From NCBI GenBank assembly GCA_944989445.1, contig CALYLW010000331.1, positions 606,879 through 670,878 of the forward strand: DNA of 64,000 nt, read 5' to 3'. The stretch is from Ampullaceana balthica (Eukaryota; Mollusca; Gastropoda; Lymnaeidae). A program made the translations under genes and the position numbers. Positions within the stretch are counted from its first letter, which is position 1; each line of letters opens with the position of its first letter. Of this stretch, positions 1 through 9,840 are shown piece after piece. The notes under the pieces were generated by a model. That model was not told where the DNA came from and did not search any database. It saw nothing but the letters and a program-made list of their open reading frames with translations.

Positions 1-350
1 GTGATTGACCGACCCTAGCCAGGGTCAGCTATGTTGGCAAAAAAGGGGGAAAAGAACGGGCACAAACACACATTTTTACAAATTAAAAAATAATGTTTTC
101 GGTGGGGCTTGAACCCAGGACCTTCGCATGTAAGGCGGACGTGATAACCGGTACACTACGAATCACATATTATTCTGTGAAGGGACAACGCAAGTGAATG
201 CATGAACCATTGTTGGTCTCAAGACATGCCCGTCTCTCCACCACCTCCGCTTGCCAACCATAAACTGATTAGTCGACCTCAGCTAGGACATTCGTCATGC
301 TTATTTGCACGCACTCGCTCTTGCTTTGGTGAATTATATATATAGATAAA
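1..350 (-). repeat. Dispersed repeat with tRNA-Val-like segment, copy 1
   Basis: Shares long blocks with 31880-32370 in opposite orientation: a tRNA-like core, an adjoining segment near TTCTGTGAAGG and ACAACGCAAG, and an outer block containing GTCGACC, a CGTCA box, TTGCAC and a GGTGAATTA-ATATATAG end. Two copies with the same order of blocks indicate one repeat family. The window edge may cut this copy. Confidence 0.6.
98..166 (-). pseudogene. tRNA-Val(UAC)-like sequence inside a repeat
   Basis: The reverse complement has a tRNA-like A box (TAGTGTACCGGTTATCAC), an anticodon arm with loop CTTACAT (anticodon UAC, Val) and a B box (GGGTTCAAGCC). The acceptor stem pairs in only about four positions and the T stem has a mismatch. 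It is embedded in a dispersed repeat, so a decayed tRNA or a SINE head is more likely than a working tRNA gene. Confidence 0.5.
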
Positions 351-808
351 GAACAGCAATTATTTATTATTATGCTGTTATCCACAAGAAGGTAAAATAC
401 ATGTGCAATATGTTAAAAACGTGAATGCATACAAAAAGGTCCCATTTCCATCAAAGTAGAATGAGCTGATGTCATGCTCTGAAAAGCATTACCTAATTGT
501 GAGATTTGTTTTTTAAGTTTCACTGGCTTTACTGCAGAATGAATTTATAAAAAGGCAAAAAGCTGTCTCAAGCTGCTTTTGACATTTTCAAAAAAAATAT
601 TGAACTTTAAATAAATTTTATCTATTTTCTACTTTTCATTAACTTTTATTGAATTTTCAGTTTCATAAATTGTGCTTTAACAACAAAAATAAAAAGGAAG
701 CTAAGTAAAGCAGAAAACCTCCTCAATACATGTGTTCAAATGGGAAAGAAACGTCCTACAGAAAATATACTAACAAGTGTTGGAAAATGATAGTTAGAGA
801 TAAATAGG

Positions 809-1015
809 TTGTTTGAAGACCCCAGTCATTGTAAAAATAATTTGGAAAAAGGCATACTGCAATGGGAAGGTCACCAAGAAAGAATGCCAGCTTGTAAGTT
901 TGCAAAGACAGTTTATTTGCAGAAGCCAAGAAGCAGAGGCTTTACAGGCCGACCAAGAATAAGAGGAGATGTAGAAGGACCTCGGAGGATTAAAGCATGG
1001 AGCAAATGCTACTGA
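809..1015 (+). pseudogene. LINE reverse transcriptase C-terminal relic
   Basis: An open frame reads LQWEGHQERMP and then FTGRPRIRGD. These resemble the xLxWxGHxxRM and GRP..RW blocks found after the RT domain of many APE-type non-LTR elements; the same blocks occur at 47.6-48.4 kb and 53.8-53.95 kb. No RT core is present, so this is a short 3' remnant in decayed sequence. Confidence 0.45.
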
Positions 1016-1099
1016 TCAGTCTGACTGAAAGAATATTAGAGGCCAGAGCCCTATATATTTTGTAGCCTACAGCCTATGAGTATGAAAAACAGTGATTAA

Positions 1100-2340
1100 G
1101 GTTGTTTTTTTTTAAATTGCCTGCATAAGTTATGCAGATCAGAATATCATAAGTGTTGAGATTTTAGTTTCATTTATACAAAATCATATTAGTTTGTTAA
1201 TTAGATTCATTAATATATATTATATTTTTTTAATTTTTTTATTTTTTAGTTTATAATAAGACAATTTTTTAATAAATAAATCAAGGGCTTGTAAAAAGGG
1301 CTCTCTCTTTTTGGCACAGTTTGTCCAAAGAGCAGAAAGTCTCCATGTCCATGTCCAGAAGTTTAATTTGGTATTTCTAATTTCTATATCAAATTAATAT
1401 ATTTAGCATTTATTATGCAGTCATAGGAGCATAATTCGGACCTATTTAAATAATAAAAACAGCCATTAAGTTTCAATTTACATTTCCAGGAATTGACAGT
1501 TAAAAGTTGACAACAGGATGGCATTTTTATTTTTAAAAATTAAAATAACATTAACAGTATCACTTTTTTCTGTTTTTGGGAGTTGAGAGTGGATGAGTGT
1601 CAGTAGAGTTGATCGGCATGCCATAGGCGGCATAGGCCATAGAGATGAGTATGAGTATGTAACGAGGCATGAGGATTTACTACAGACACTAACTCTAGCG
1701 CTGGTAACATCAGCAGCGAAAGATGCATATTATCAATATAACTTATTATAACAAAACTAGTGACAACAAAGTTTACAAAGATACTAAGACTAAGTGACTA
1801 AGTCAAGATACCTCGAGGCTCCCTGTAGACTGTACTGTAGGCACTGTAGACTGTACACTGAACAGTTACTGTAGCCTAGTCGACCCCTGACCTAGGCCTA
1901 GTGTATCAGTATGTACTATTATAAGTACTATGTATCTGACAACTGAGCTTAACTGGTCGTAAAATATAAGCGGTAATATAACCTTATTTTAAATAATTAA
2001 AATATAATTTCCCAAATCAATATTTTACAGTGTTAATTATACTTGTGGTCAATTTGTGTGTGTAAAAAGTTCAAATAGTAAATAATAACAATAGTAATAA
2101 CAATAGCAAGTTAATAAGTGATAAGGTCCTGATAAGGTGTCTATCATTGTCACTGGTCACTCTAAATACCGATATAATGAAATGTTACAAGACAAGACAA
2201 CTTCGAGAAGGGTCGCTACACTTTTAGTTACAGGATAAAAAGATATTGTCACGGCCGAGGCAATGGATTTTGTGCTCTTAAAATAAATCGATTTTTAAAG
2301 AATGTAATAAATATATGGTCCCCTCATTTTAAACACAAAA
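1100..2340. other. AT-rich sequence, no gene seen
   Basis: No convincing open frame, splice-bounded exon or recognisable element was seen. There are short homopolymer and dinucleotide runs. Around 1810-1885 the words GTAGACTGTAC and CTGTAG recur several times. Confidence 0.5.
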
Positions 2341-2379
2341 CAATGGTTTAGACATGTGACATACGAGATGGTGTCAAAA

Positions 2380-3150
2380 GACCCTGAGTTACTAAAACTC
2401 TTATAAGGCCCCTCGGGGAATCCCCCGGCAACCCACTCACCTCCCCCAAGGTGAGCCAGCTGACGGGGGCACCCCCAAGGCGGTCCCCTCTAGAGGGTGC
2501 CGCCTGGGCAGAGGGGTGCCGCACTAGTCGACTTAGTCTGCCTCTCATGGGAGTTTCCACCCCGAAGGGTGAATGTGGATTTTCCTACTTCGACCCGCCA
2601 TAGCTACGGGACCACCACAGCGTAGAATACGGGTCTATTTACTGATGACTGCCGCAAGTGTGGGAAACATCATTGTCGGCTACCTGAAGGGTGCGGGCAA
2701 CCGCATAGTCCAATCACTTAATGTTTGGGTAAGGGCATCCCCCAGGTAAAGCCTCCTCAGAGCTGGCGTCCGTACGAGGTTCATCGCGGCACCTTTTCTA
2801 GTATTTTACTGGCCCTAAACAGTGCCGTTAACTGTTTTAGCTAGAGAGGGGGGCGAAACGGCCGCTTCGGATGACCCGACCCTCAACGGGTACAATGGTT
2901 TTCATCATCGATGGGGGCATTCTCCACCACGGTGCCCCCATCTACGATCCGTACAGCGGTTGTAATCATCTGCCTACCTGCCTAACTAACCCTAACGGGA
3001 CTTCGACGTTCCTCGTCGGGAATGTTAGTTTCGGACTTCGCGTGCCCTACTTATCCAGAGGACCCCGTAAAGGTCAGCCCCTTCCTCCGGGGTTTAGACA
3101 TAATTGCAGCGCTTTATATATTATTACTAGTGTATCTCCCGTCAAAAATG
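2380..3150. repeat. GC-rich island, probably an unclassified element
   Basis: Base composition rises sharply against AT-rich flanks. The segment has many short inverted C/G runs (for example CCCCTCGGGGAATCCCCCGG) and no long conserved frame. It resembles an untranslated region of a retroelement or a structured non-coding repeat, but no family was recognised and no TSD was found. Confidence 0.3.
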
Positions 3151-3656
3151 ACGGAAGTTTTCAAAATAAATGCACATCAGATTAAAAAATAACTTGATAC
3201 AGAACTTTCAATTATTTTATTTATTTTTATTTTATTCATTTATTTCCCTATTGAACAATTTTATGCGGCCGTTCCAAAAGAGTTCTTTTTGGTGCAGTAA
3301 TTTGGTGCACTGCTTTCTAAAAATAGTAGCGTCACGGACAGACATTACAGACAGACGTGACAGAGATTGCAAATTATGTATATTGATAATTGGGGCCGTC
3401 CGCCCGTTCATAAATGACGTCACGCGATTTCGGCCGATTTTTAACCTCCCTTCGCCCCCCCCCCTCGTCAAAAATCTTAGACCCCCCCCCTCTAATATTA
3501 CGTCACAAAGCTTTGACCCTACCACAGTGGCGGATTTAGCCATAGGGCAGGGGGTCGGCTTGCCCCCCCCCGCGCCCCTGTTGGGTCTAAAATGGCGCCC
3601 CCTAAAGACGCCCTCGATGAACACTAAAAAGGTGTCACTAGAGCAGAAAAAAAAGA

Positions 3657-5194
3657 TTGCTAAACACGAAACTTCTAATCAACACCAAACTGCTTGCTAA
3701 ATATCGTATTTCAAATGATGAAACTGTAATATCTGGTTTAAATCTCGCATCTGAATTATCGGCGACAATTGATAAGGAAGTTAAGTCTGCACAATTATTT
3801 GCTTTAATTATTGATTCAACCATTAATATATCTAGAATTGATCAGATGTCAGTTTCTTTACGTTAATTTTTTAAAATCAGGACATGTTGTGGAAAGATTT
3901 ATAATTTATAGGCTTTTATACTTTAGTAAACAGTGGTTGGATAGTGAAGTCAATAGTGCGCTCGCCACACAAGCTGAGGGGCGTGGGATCTATCCCACGT
4001 TAAAGCCACAATAAAAATGGAATGATTAACGCTAAGAAAGTCCTCCACTGACCTGGAAGGGAGAGGAGGCGCCCACCAAGGTCTACCAAGCCCTGCCCCT
4101 AATATGTTCTAATGGAAACTTTAGGACCCCCTACGACCACCGGTTATGGGACTTATTTTTAATAAATAAATAAATTTTAAAAAAGCTTCCGCATTTGCTG
4201 AGATGATTTTAACGGAACTACAAAAGCGAAACATTGATTTCACACTCTGTCGAGGACAGGCATACTCTGGAATTAAGAGTGCCCTTCAAACACAAATGAA
4301 GAAACTTTCACCCAATTGTTGCGCCCATGTTTTGAATTTGGTTACTATCGAAGCAATGTCTGTAAACACTGATGTACAGTTGGTTTTCGGGACATCTTTA
4401 AGGTTGTATGCATGCCTTACGTCTAGTTTACCATGTCTACATACTCTTAAAGAACACTAGAAATCTCAATATAAATCAACAGTAGATACTCTGAAACGAC
4501 TTTCTTATACAAGATGTGCAAGTCGTAAGCATGCAGTTCATTCAGTTGTTGGATAATTCTCTGCTATTCTAGCCACACTTGATTCGGGGAAATCAACATA
4601 ATGTAAAAGAAGTGTCAGAGCAGAAGCTATGGGAAAACCTGTTTTTATAACAAAATATTCTTTTGTTTTTTCTGATGCTATTTGTACAAAAGTTATCTTT
4701 GTCTTATCAAACTACTTTCAACGCCTTTGGAAAACAATTGATCGATGTTGGAAGAAATAAGTTTATTGAAATGAGAAGCCATGAAGCTTTTGAAATTTAG
4801 AATGTAGATGTCAAATCATTTATTAACGAAAATTGTTCCAAACTAGATGTTAAAACAGAATTTAAAGAAAAGCGAATTGCAAAAAAAGAAAAGTATGGCA
4901 GGTGAACTTAGCAGAGATAAAATGGCTGATGATCCAACTACACTCTTTAAATCTGAAACGTACTTCACTATCATGGATACACTTGTAACACAAATAGATT
5001 ATCGATTTAATGACTTTTGGAGCACAGTTACTTATTTCTACTTTATTGATCCATCCCAAATGTCGGAAGAAAATAAAGATTATTTTAGAGTTTATGCAAA
5101 ATTTACAAACACGACATTAACCTTGAAGACGCGGTGGTCGAGTGGCAGCGCACTGGACTGTCGTACCGATGGTCACGGGTTCGAATCCGTGTGA
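3657..5194 (+). pseudogene. hAT transposase (DUF4371-like) fragments of the outer element
   Basis: Fragmented frames at 3657-3866, 4203-4460 and 4847-5194 carry the DUF4371/ZMYM1 motifs: the DST and IS-DQMS block, the crGQ.YSG block, then CAHVLNL. Coding similarity resumes at about 5419-5536 after a SINE, with the segment DAIVEYDTFKDLYVPLNYY. Several stops and indels mean no full-length product can be made. The 3910-4180 part is itself interrupted by a repeat with a tRNA-like start. Confidence 0.7.
3910..4180 (+). repeat. Possible tRNA-headed SINE with (AATA)n tail
   Basis: This lies between two blocks of hAT coding similarity. It has a tRNA-like start (TGGATAGTGAAGTC, AGTGCGCTCGCC, GGGATCTATCCCACG) and ends in AATAAATAAATAAAT. 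The B-box match is weak and no TSD was resolved, so this is a tentative call. Confidence 0.35.
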
Positions 5195-5414
5195 AGGCAA
5201 TGGTTTGTTCCCGGGGCCTAGGGCGTCCCTGAGTCACCCCGCTCCTAATGGGTACCTAACACTGTAGTGTTAGGCGGCTGGGTAATGCGTGGAACCCACA
5301 AAGCCGTGGCCTGTGAATGCTGCATCACTTGCCAACAGATCATCTGTCATTGTCTGTGGACGCAACTATCTTCTGCATAGAAGGAGCGTCTGTATAGATA
5401 AGATAAGATAAGAC
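5132..5414 (+). repeat. tRNA-derived SINE with L2-like tail, copy 1
   Basis: The head has a tRNA A box (TGGTCGAGTGG) and B box (GGTTCGAATCC). A body (CCTAGGGCGTCCCTGAG...) follows, then a 3' tail hairpin (CTTCTGCATAGAAG flanked by GACGC and GCGTC) and (ATAAG)n. The flanking AAGACGC at 5126-5132 and 5415-5421 is a short TSD. Hosting hAT codons resume in frame after it (GAAGAC | GCCATC). A near-identical copy is at 36493-36757. Confidence 0.8.
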
Positions 5415-6149
5415 AAGACGCCATCGTAGAATATGATACCTTCAAAGATTTGTATGTCCCATTAAATTACTATCCTCTTAGTGAAATACAAATTACAAAG
5501 GTTCAGCCATTCTTGACTGAAATAAATAACATCAGGTAAACCTAATTTGTCAATACTCTATAAAATTTACTTGGCTCTTCACTGTTAGCAGTGCTACTGC
5601 TGAAAGAAGTTTCAGTAGATTGAAACTTAACAAAAATTAACAAAAAACGAACGTCTGTCTTGATTCTTGATTTCAATTGAACGTAATCTAGCTGAGAATG
5701 TTGACTTTGAAATAACGATAAATCGTTTCAGTGGCGTAGCGAGGGGGGCAGGGGGCATATGTCCCCGGGCGCCACGTCAGGGGGCGCCAAATGAGTATTA
5801 AAACTCATTACTTAATTATATTTTGATGTAAACTATTGTATCCCAAATACGTTTGCAAGATTGAATTTTGGAGCTCCGAAAATATCTTCATTACAAACCA
5901 GTTGGCAAGCATGATTTAGGCGCCCCCATTGAGCGTTAAGGGGCGCCATTTTAATCATAAATAAATGACACATCCACAATGAAGAATTGCTGATGGCGTT
6001 AAAAAAAACAACATTGTTATATTGCTGGGATTGAGACTAAGGGAGCAGTAAGAGGCAAAGGCGATATTATTAATAGAACATATTCAATCAATGCAGAACC
6101 AATTTAAATTCTACTTTTGTGATTTTTAACGTTCAGTGACTTTTCGTGG

Positions 6150-6745
6150 GTGTCCAGACCTAATCTCGCACACCTTCACTCATCAAATAAAAAAAAGAGA
6201 TTAACATCGTAATTATACCAAATCATTGAACTGACCAGCGATACCACTTTAAATATGTTGCATCAGAAAGGGGGCTTAATGAAATTTTGAGTACTCCTAA
6301 CTGTCTCAGCTAGCTTTAAAAATACGTTTACTCTTTGCAACTTTGTGAAAGTGGATTTTCTGCATTGCTTACAATAAAAACAAAACATCGTTCGTACTAA
6401 ATAAACTAATATGGCAGTCTTTTTAATACAAACTACTGTTTATGACTTAAAGTTTTTTTTATAGTAAGCAAGTAGAATTAAATAAGAAGACTTTGAGACT
6501 AATATAAATGACATTTGTTCGTTACAAACGAAAGCAATTACAATGTTGTTTTTGGAGCACGCAAATCGTAGCATATTAGTATAGTTTTACTAACTAACAT
6601 GTATATTACTTATAGCTAGCTATATACACAGTATAATTATATTTAACTTTCCAGCACGGCAGTAGCGCGATTTTTAGTAGTGGTCCGTAGCTAAGACACA
6701 CATTTTTCAAGTGGTTATTGAATCTCAAATGGTTGAGAACCACTG
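6150..6745 (+). pseudogene. hAT 3'-end fragment (ZBED type) plus MITE end
   Basis: A block near 6300-6400 reads FATLCESGFSALLTIKTKHRSY, typical of the C-terminal dimerisation region of ZBED5/FAM200-like hAT transposases. Further right, TTGAGAACCACTGGCTTACAG resembles a hAT-MITE terminus. It is a third hAT lineage inside the inner element; its own limits were not resolved. Confidence 0.5.
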
Positions 6746-6799
6746 GCTTACAGAATGGTTAATTCACGTCCCTTTGCTGCATGCTGTGACTCTTTTAAA

Positions 6800-6950
6800 A
6801 AAATTACTTCCCCAATCCCTCTGTGGAGGGAGTAAAGTGGGGAGAGGAGGGAAGGTCTCTCCTCTTACGGGCTTCCGTCGGTATGTCAAAGCAAGTTGGA
6901 TTCCTTTCATATGAAACAGCAGACACCGCCTCTCTTTCCTGTCTCTCTGT
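6800..6950 (-). repeat. Short repeat shared with 33540-33700
   Basis: The segment with CTGTGGAGGGAGT, then CGGTATNTCAAAGC, then TTTCATATGAAACAGCAGAC and ACCGCCTCTC appears here and, inverted, at 33540-33700. Both copies lie inside other elements, which marks it as a mobile or tail sequence of unknown class. Confidence 0.5.
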
Positions 6951-8667
6951 AATCAAACTTGTTGCTCAATATGATCCACTGTTAGAAAAACACCTACAAC
7001 ATGCCCGAGATAATCCAGGTTCAATATCTTATTTATCACCGGAAATCCAAAATGAATGTATCCACCTACTTACATCGACTTTAAGGAAACAGCTGTTGAA
7101 TGAAATACAAAAACAAAAAAATACTACGGTATCTTACTTGACTCAACATTCGATCTAGGACACTGGGAACAGTTTTCTCAAGTCATCAGATTTGTGGTTG
7201 TTGATTTTCAAACTAAAAAAGTAACCATCAAAGAATCATTTTTAGGTTTTGTACAGATACATTCCAAAGACGCAGCAAACCTGCTTGAAAGAGTTATCTT
7301 AGAAAAACTGGAATCTAATAGCATACCACTAACCGACTGTCGGTCACAATGTTATGACTATGCTGCTGTAATGACTGGTCATATATCCGGCCTTCAACAG
7401 CGAATATGTGCCAGAAATCACAGAGCATTGTGCATCAACTGTGAAAACTATAGCTTAAACTTAGCAAGAGTACACTCAGCTAAACAGCTTAGGAGCCAGT
7501 TACTATCACCTTGTTTTGGAACAGTTGAAAGTATAAATTTTTGTTTTCTCTCGTTCAACAACTCGTTGGGAAGAATTAAAAAGAGTTGTACCAATCACAA
7601 TGAAGAGGGAGTCTGAAACACGTTGGAGTGCACGATCAGAAGCTGTTAAAGTTATTTATGAGGACTAGATAAACTGGTAGGGCGGTTGTAAAAATTATTA
7701 GAACATACAAATATGACGCCTCACACTAGATGTGATGCAGAAGCTTTGCTGGTAGGTATATTAAACTTTAACTTCCTATTTTTGTTACATTTCTGGTACA
7801 TCATACTTGGGGAAAATTGATTGTGTCCAGAAACGGTTGCAGAATCCTACTGTGAATTTCAAGGAAGCAGCATCTGATCTTGAATCGCTTGAGTCAGAAA
7901 TTGTCAACATTCGTGATAATTTGAGCCAGGTTGCGGTAGACAATGGAAAAGAAGATACACAACTTTGGGAATCGAGGTTGACAGAAAGGATTAAACGACA
8001 TCGGAGGATGCCTGGAGAATTAACAAGAGATGCAGGACTTTCTGCTCTGCAGAAGAAGAAATTTCACGTGATATGAACAGCGTAATTGATAGACTCCAAA
8101 AAGATATATCTATACGGTTTTTACGTCTAAAAAACCTAAACAACAAATTTGGATTTTTACTAGACGTAAAAACTCTTCTTGCTGAGACAAAAATGTCGAT
8201 ACACTTCGTTAAAATTGCTTAGATTTTGGCTAATTTCTACGACACTGACGTCAATGGTGACGAATTGTGCACAGAAACCGGAGACTGAAAATGTTGCTCA
8301 GTAACCGGGCTGAAGTTCTACCTGAAACTCCTTTGGATCTTCTTGGTTTTATTGTTTCATATGGAGATGACGTATTTCCGAATCTGCGCATTTCACTTCA
8401 AATACTTCTAACAATTGCTGTTTCAACTGAAACTGTGAGCGGTCCTTCAGCAAACTGAAGCTTATTTTGTCTTATTTACGTGCTTCAATGGGACAAGATT
8501 GTATGAGTGATCTTGCACTCCTTAGCATCGAAAGAGTAACACTTGAGAATATTAATTTTGACAACGTGATTGACGTGTTTGCGCCATTCAAATCAAGGAG
8601 GATCAATTTTTGTAGATGTCTATTCGAGTCATGTATAATTAGTAGACTTTTTTTTCCAAATAAATAG
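6951..8667 (+). pseudogene. hAT transposase (ZMYM1-like) relic of the inner element
   Basis: Successive plus frames match the ZMYM1/hAT layout. They read LVAQYDPLLEKHL and YLSPEIQNECI near 6950-7090, then VTIKESFLGFVQIHSKDAANL, CRSQCYDYAAVMTG and NCENYSLNL at 7200-7480. At 8320-8620 they read FPNLRISLQILLTIAVSTE, then CMSDLALLSIERV and NVIDVFAPFKSRR, the C-terminal dimerisation end. Frameshifts break it at several points, and the ERSF-type helix is damaged. It is a non-functional but nearly full-span copy. Confidence 0.7.
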
Positions 8668-8889
8668 AGAAATATTAGTCTGTATTCTATTTCATTAAAA
8701 TACCAAATGCTTCAAAAAATGAACCATATAAACCGTAAAATTTCAATTATTTTTTTTTGGGGGGGGGGAATCTTTCGGTCCGACAAGGGGCGCAGATTTT
8801 GTGTCATGTCCCCGGGCGCACATAACCCTAGCTACGCCACTGAATCGTTTTGCTTCAATGAGATTACGTAGAAAGCAATTTATATAGGG

Positions 8890-8950
8890 TTCAGGGCTCT
8901 ATCTTATCTTATCTGTTACAGACGCTCCTTCTATACAGAAGACGTTTGCG
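8890..8950 (-). repeat. Isolated L2/SINE 3' tail
   Basis: The reverse complement shows the tail hairpin (CTTCTGTATAGAAGGAGCGTC) and an (ATAAG)n end, without a SINE body or LINE frame. It is a very short 5'-truncated insertion just downstream of the outer hAT stop. Confidence 0.6.
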
Positions 8951-9364
8951 CCCTATTCTTATCGATGGTTTGTGTTTAGTAATGCATTCTTATTAGAGTT
9001 TAAAATGTTTAATTAAGGAACTTATAATCGTTGTTTGTGTAAAGTTCATTGATTTTCCCAAAGCTTGATGCTCAAACTTCCAGTGATAAATTATCTTTTT
9101 TTAATTCTGAAGCAAATTGTTTAGTTTATTTATAAGTATAATATTATTGGCACTCTTTGTGTGTGTGTGTTACTAATCCTGACCAATCCGCTCCACCAAA
9201 GTCTCCTCGATTTTCATTATTTGTAGCATCAGAGTACCTGGTCTTAAACTGAACTATTTTGTCAGCTAAAATTCTCATTTCATTCTTTCAGATAGAAAAC
9301 TATTACAAGAAATAAAAACAGTAGCTCTTAAAATTTTATTAATTTTTTTTTAAAAAACGTTTAA

Positions 9365-9840
9365 AAAAAAAGTTTTTGACTATAAATCCTTTATGTACGA
9401 GAAATAACTAAAAGAATGTTCATTATAATACGCAGTGCAAGACAATCCAAAAATACAAAATGGTTGTTATGTGTCGTAAAACATGTTTAATATAATGCGC
9501 ACCGATCAGGAACATGTTTTTTAAAAAGTATTGTCAATAAAATACGCACCTTATTGCGCAACAGAAAGGTTGTTCAATATAATACGCACCGCGACACTTC
9601 ATCTCAAAAAAATAACATGATACACAGCGATAAATTAAATAATCTAAAAAATTCAAGAATTTAATTATAGTACATGCGATCGATCTGAAATTTTGATACA
9701 TCGTTTTTAACATTGGCACAAAACTGCCTGCAAAATTTCAGCTCGCTAGCTTATGAGGAAGTGGGTTAAACATCGATCCAAAGTTTTGGCGACAAGCAAA
9801 CAAGGGCTCAAACAGACAGACACCACGAGTTAATATAAAG
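9365..9840 (-). repeat. Family A repeat, uninterrupted copy
   Basis: The same left part (AAATCCTTTATATTAACTCG, then CTGAAATTTTG) and right part (GCGTATTATATTGAACAACC, then ACATAAAGGATTTATAG) occur at 50337-54345, where a LINE separates them. Here they are joined at TTATCGCTGTG. Ends carry short inverted AAATCCTTTAT / ATAAAGGATTT. Similarity runs a little past these ends, so exact limits and class are uncertain. Confidence 0.65.

Larger units (their letters stand above)
5729..8842 (+). mobile_element. Inner hAT element (ZMYM1-like), 3.1 kb, with perfect 8-bp TSD
   Basis: TIRs CAGTGGCGTAGCGAGGG at 5729 and CTACGCCACTG ending at 8842. The TSD AATCGTTT is exact at 5721-5728 and 8843-8850. It sits within the last coding codons of the outer hAT, whose ERNLAENVDFEITINR end resumes as FASMRLRRKQFI then stop just after the inner element. 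Inside are decayed ZMYM1/hAT-like frames, another hAT C-terminal fragment and a small GC-rich repeat. Confidence 0.85.

Noticed and set aside
2640..2680. CTGATGA...GGGAAAC resembling a hammerhead ribozyme core
   Set aside because: Three unpaired bases lie between CTGATGA and the possible stem II, and no pairing for stems I and III could be found.
3232..3624. 130-codon minus-strand frame
   Set aside because: It runs across the hAT terminus and the C-rich tract of the TIR element; composition is an effect of repeats, with no domain.
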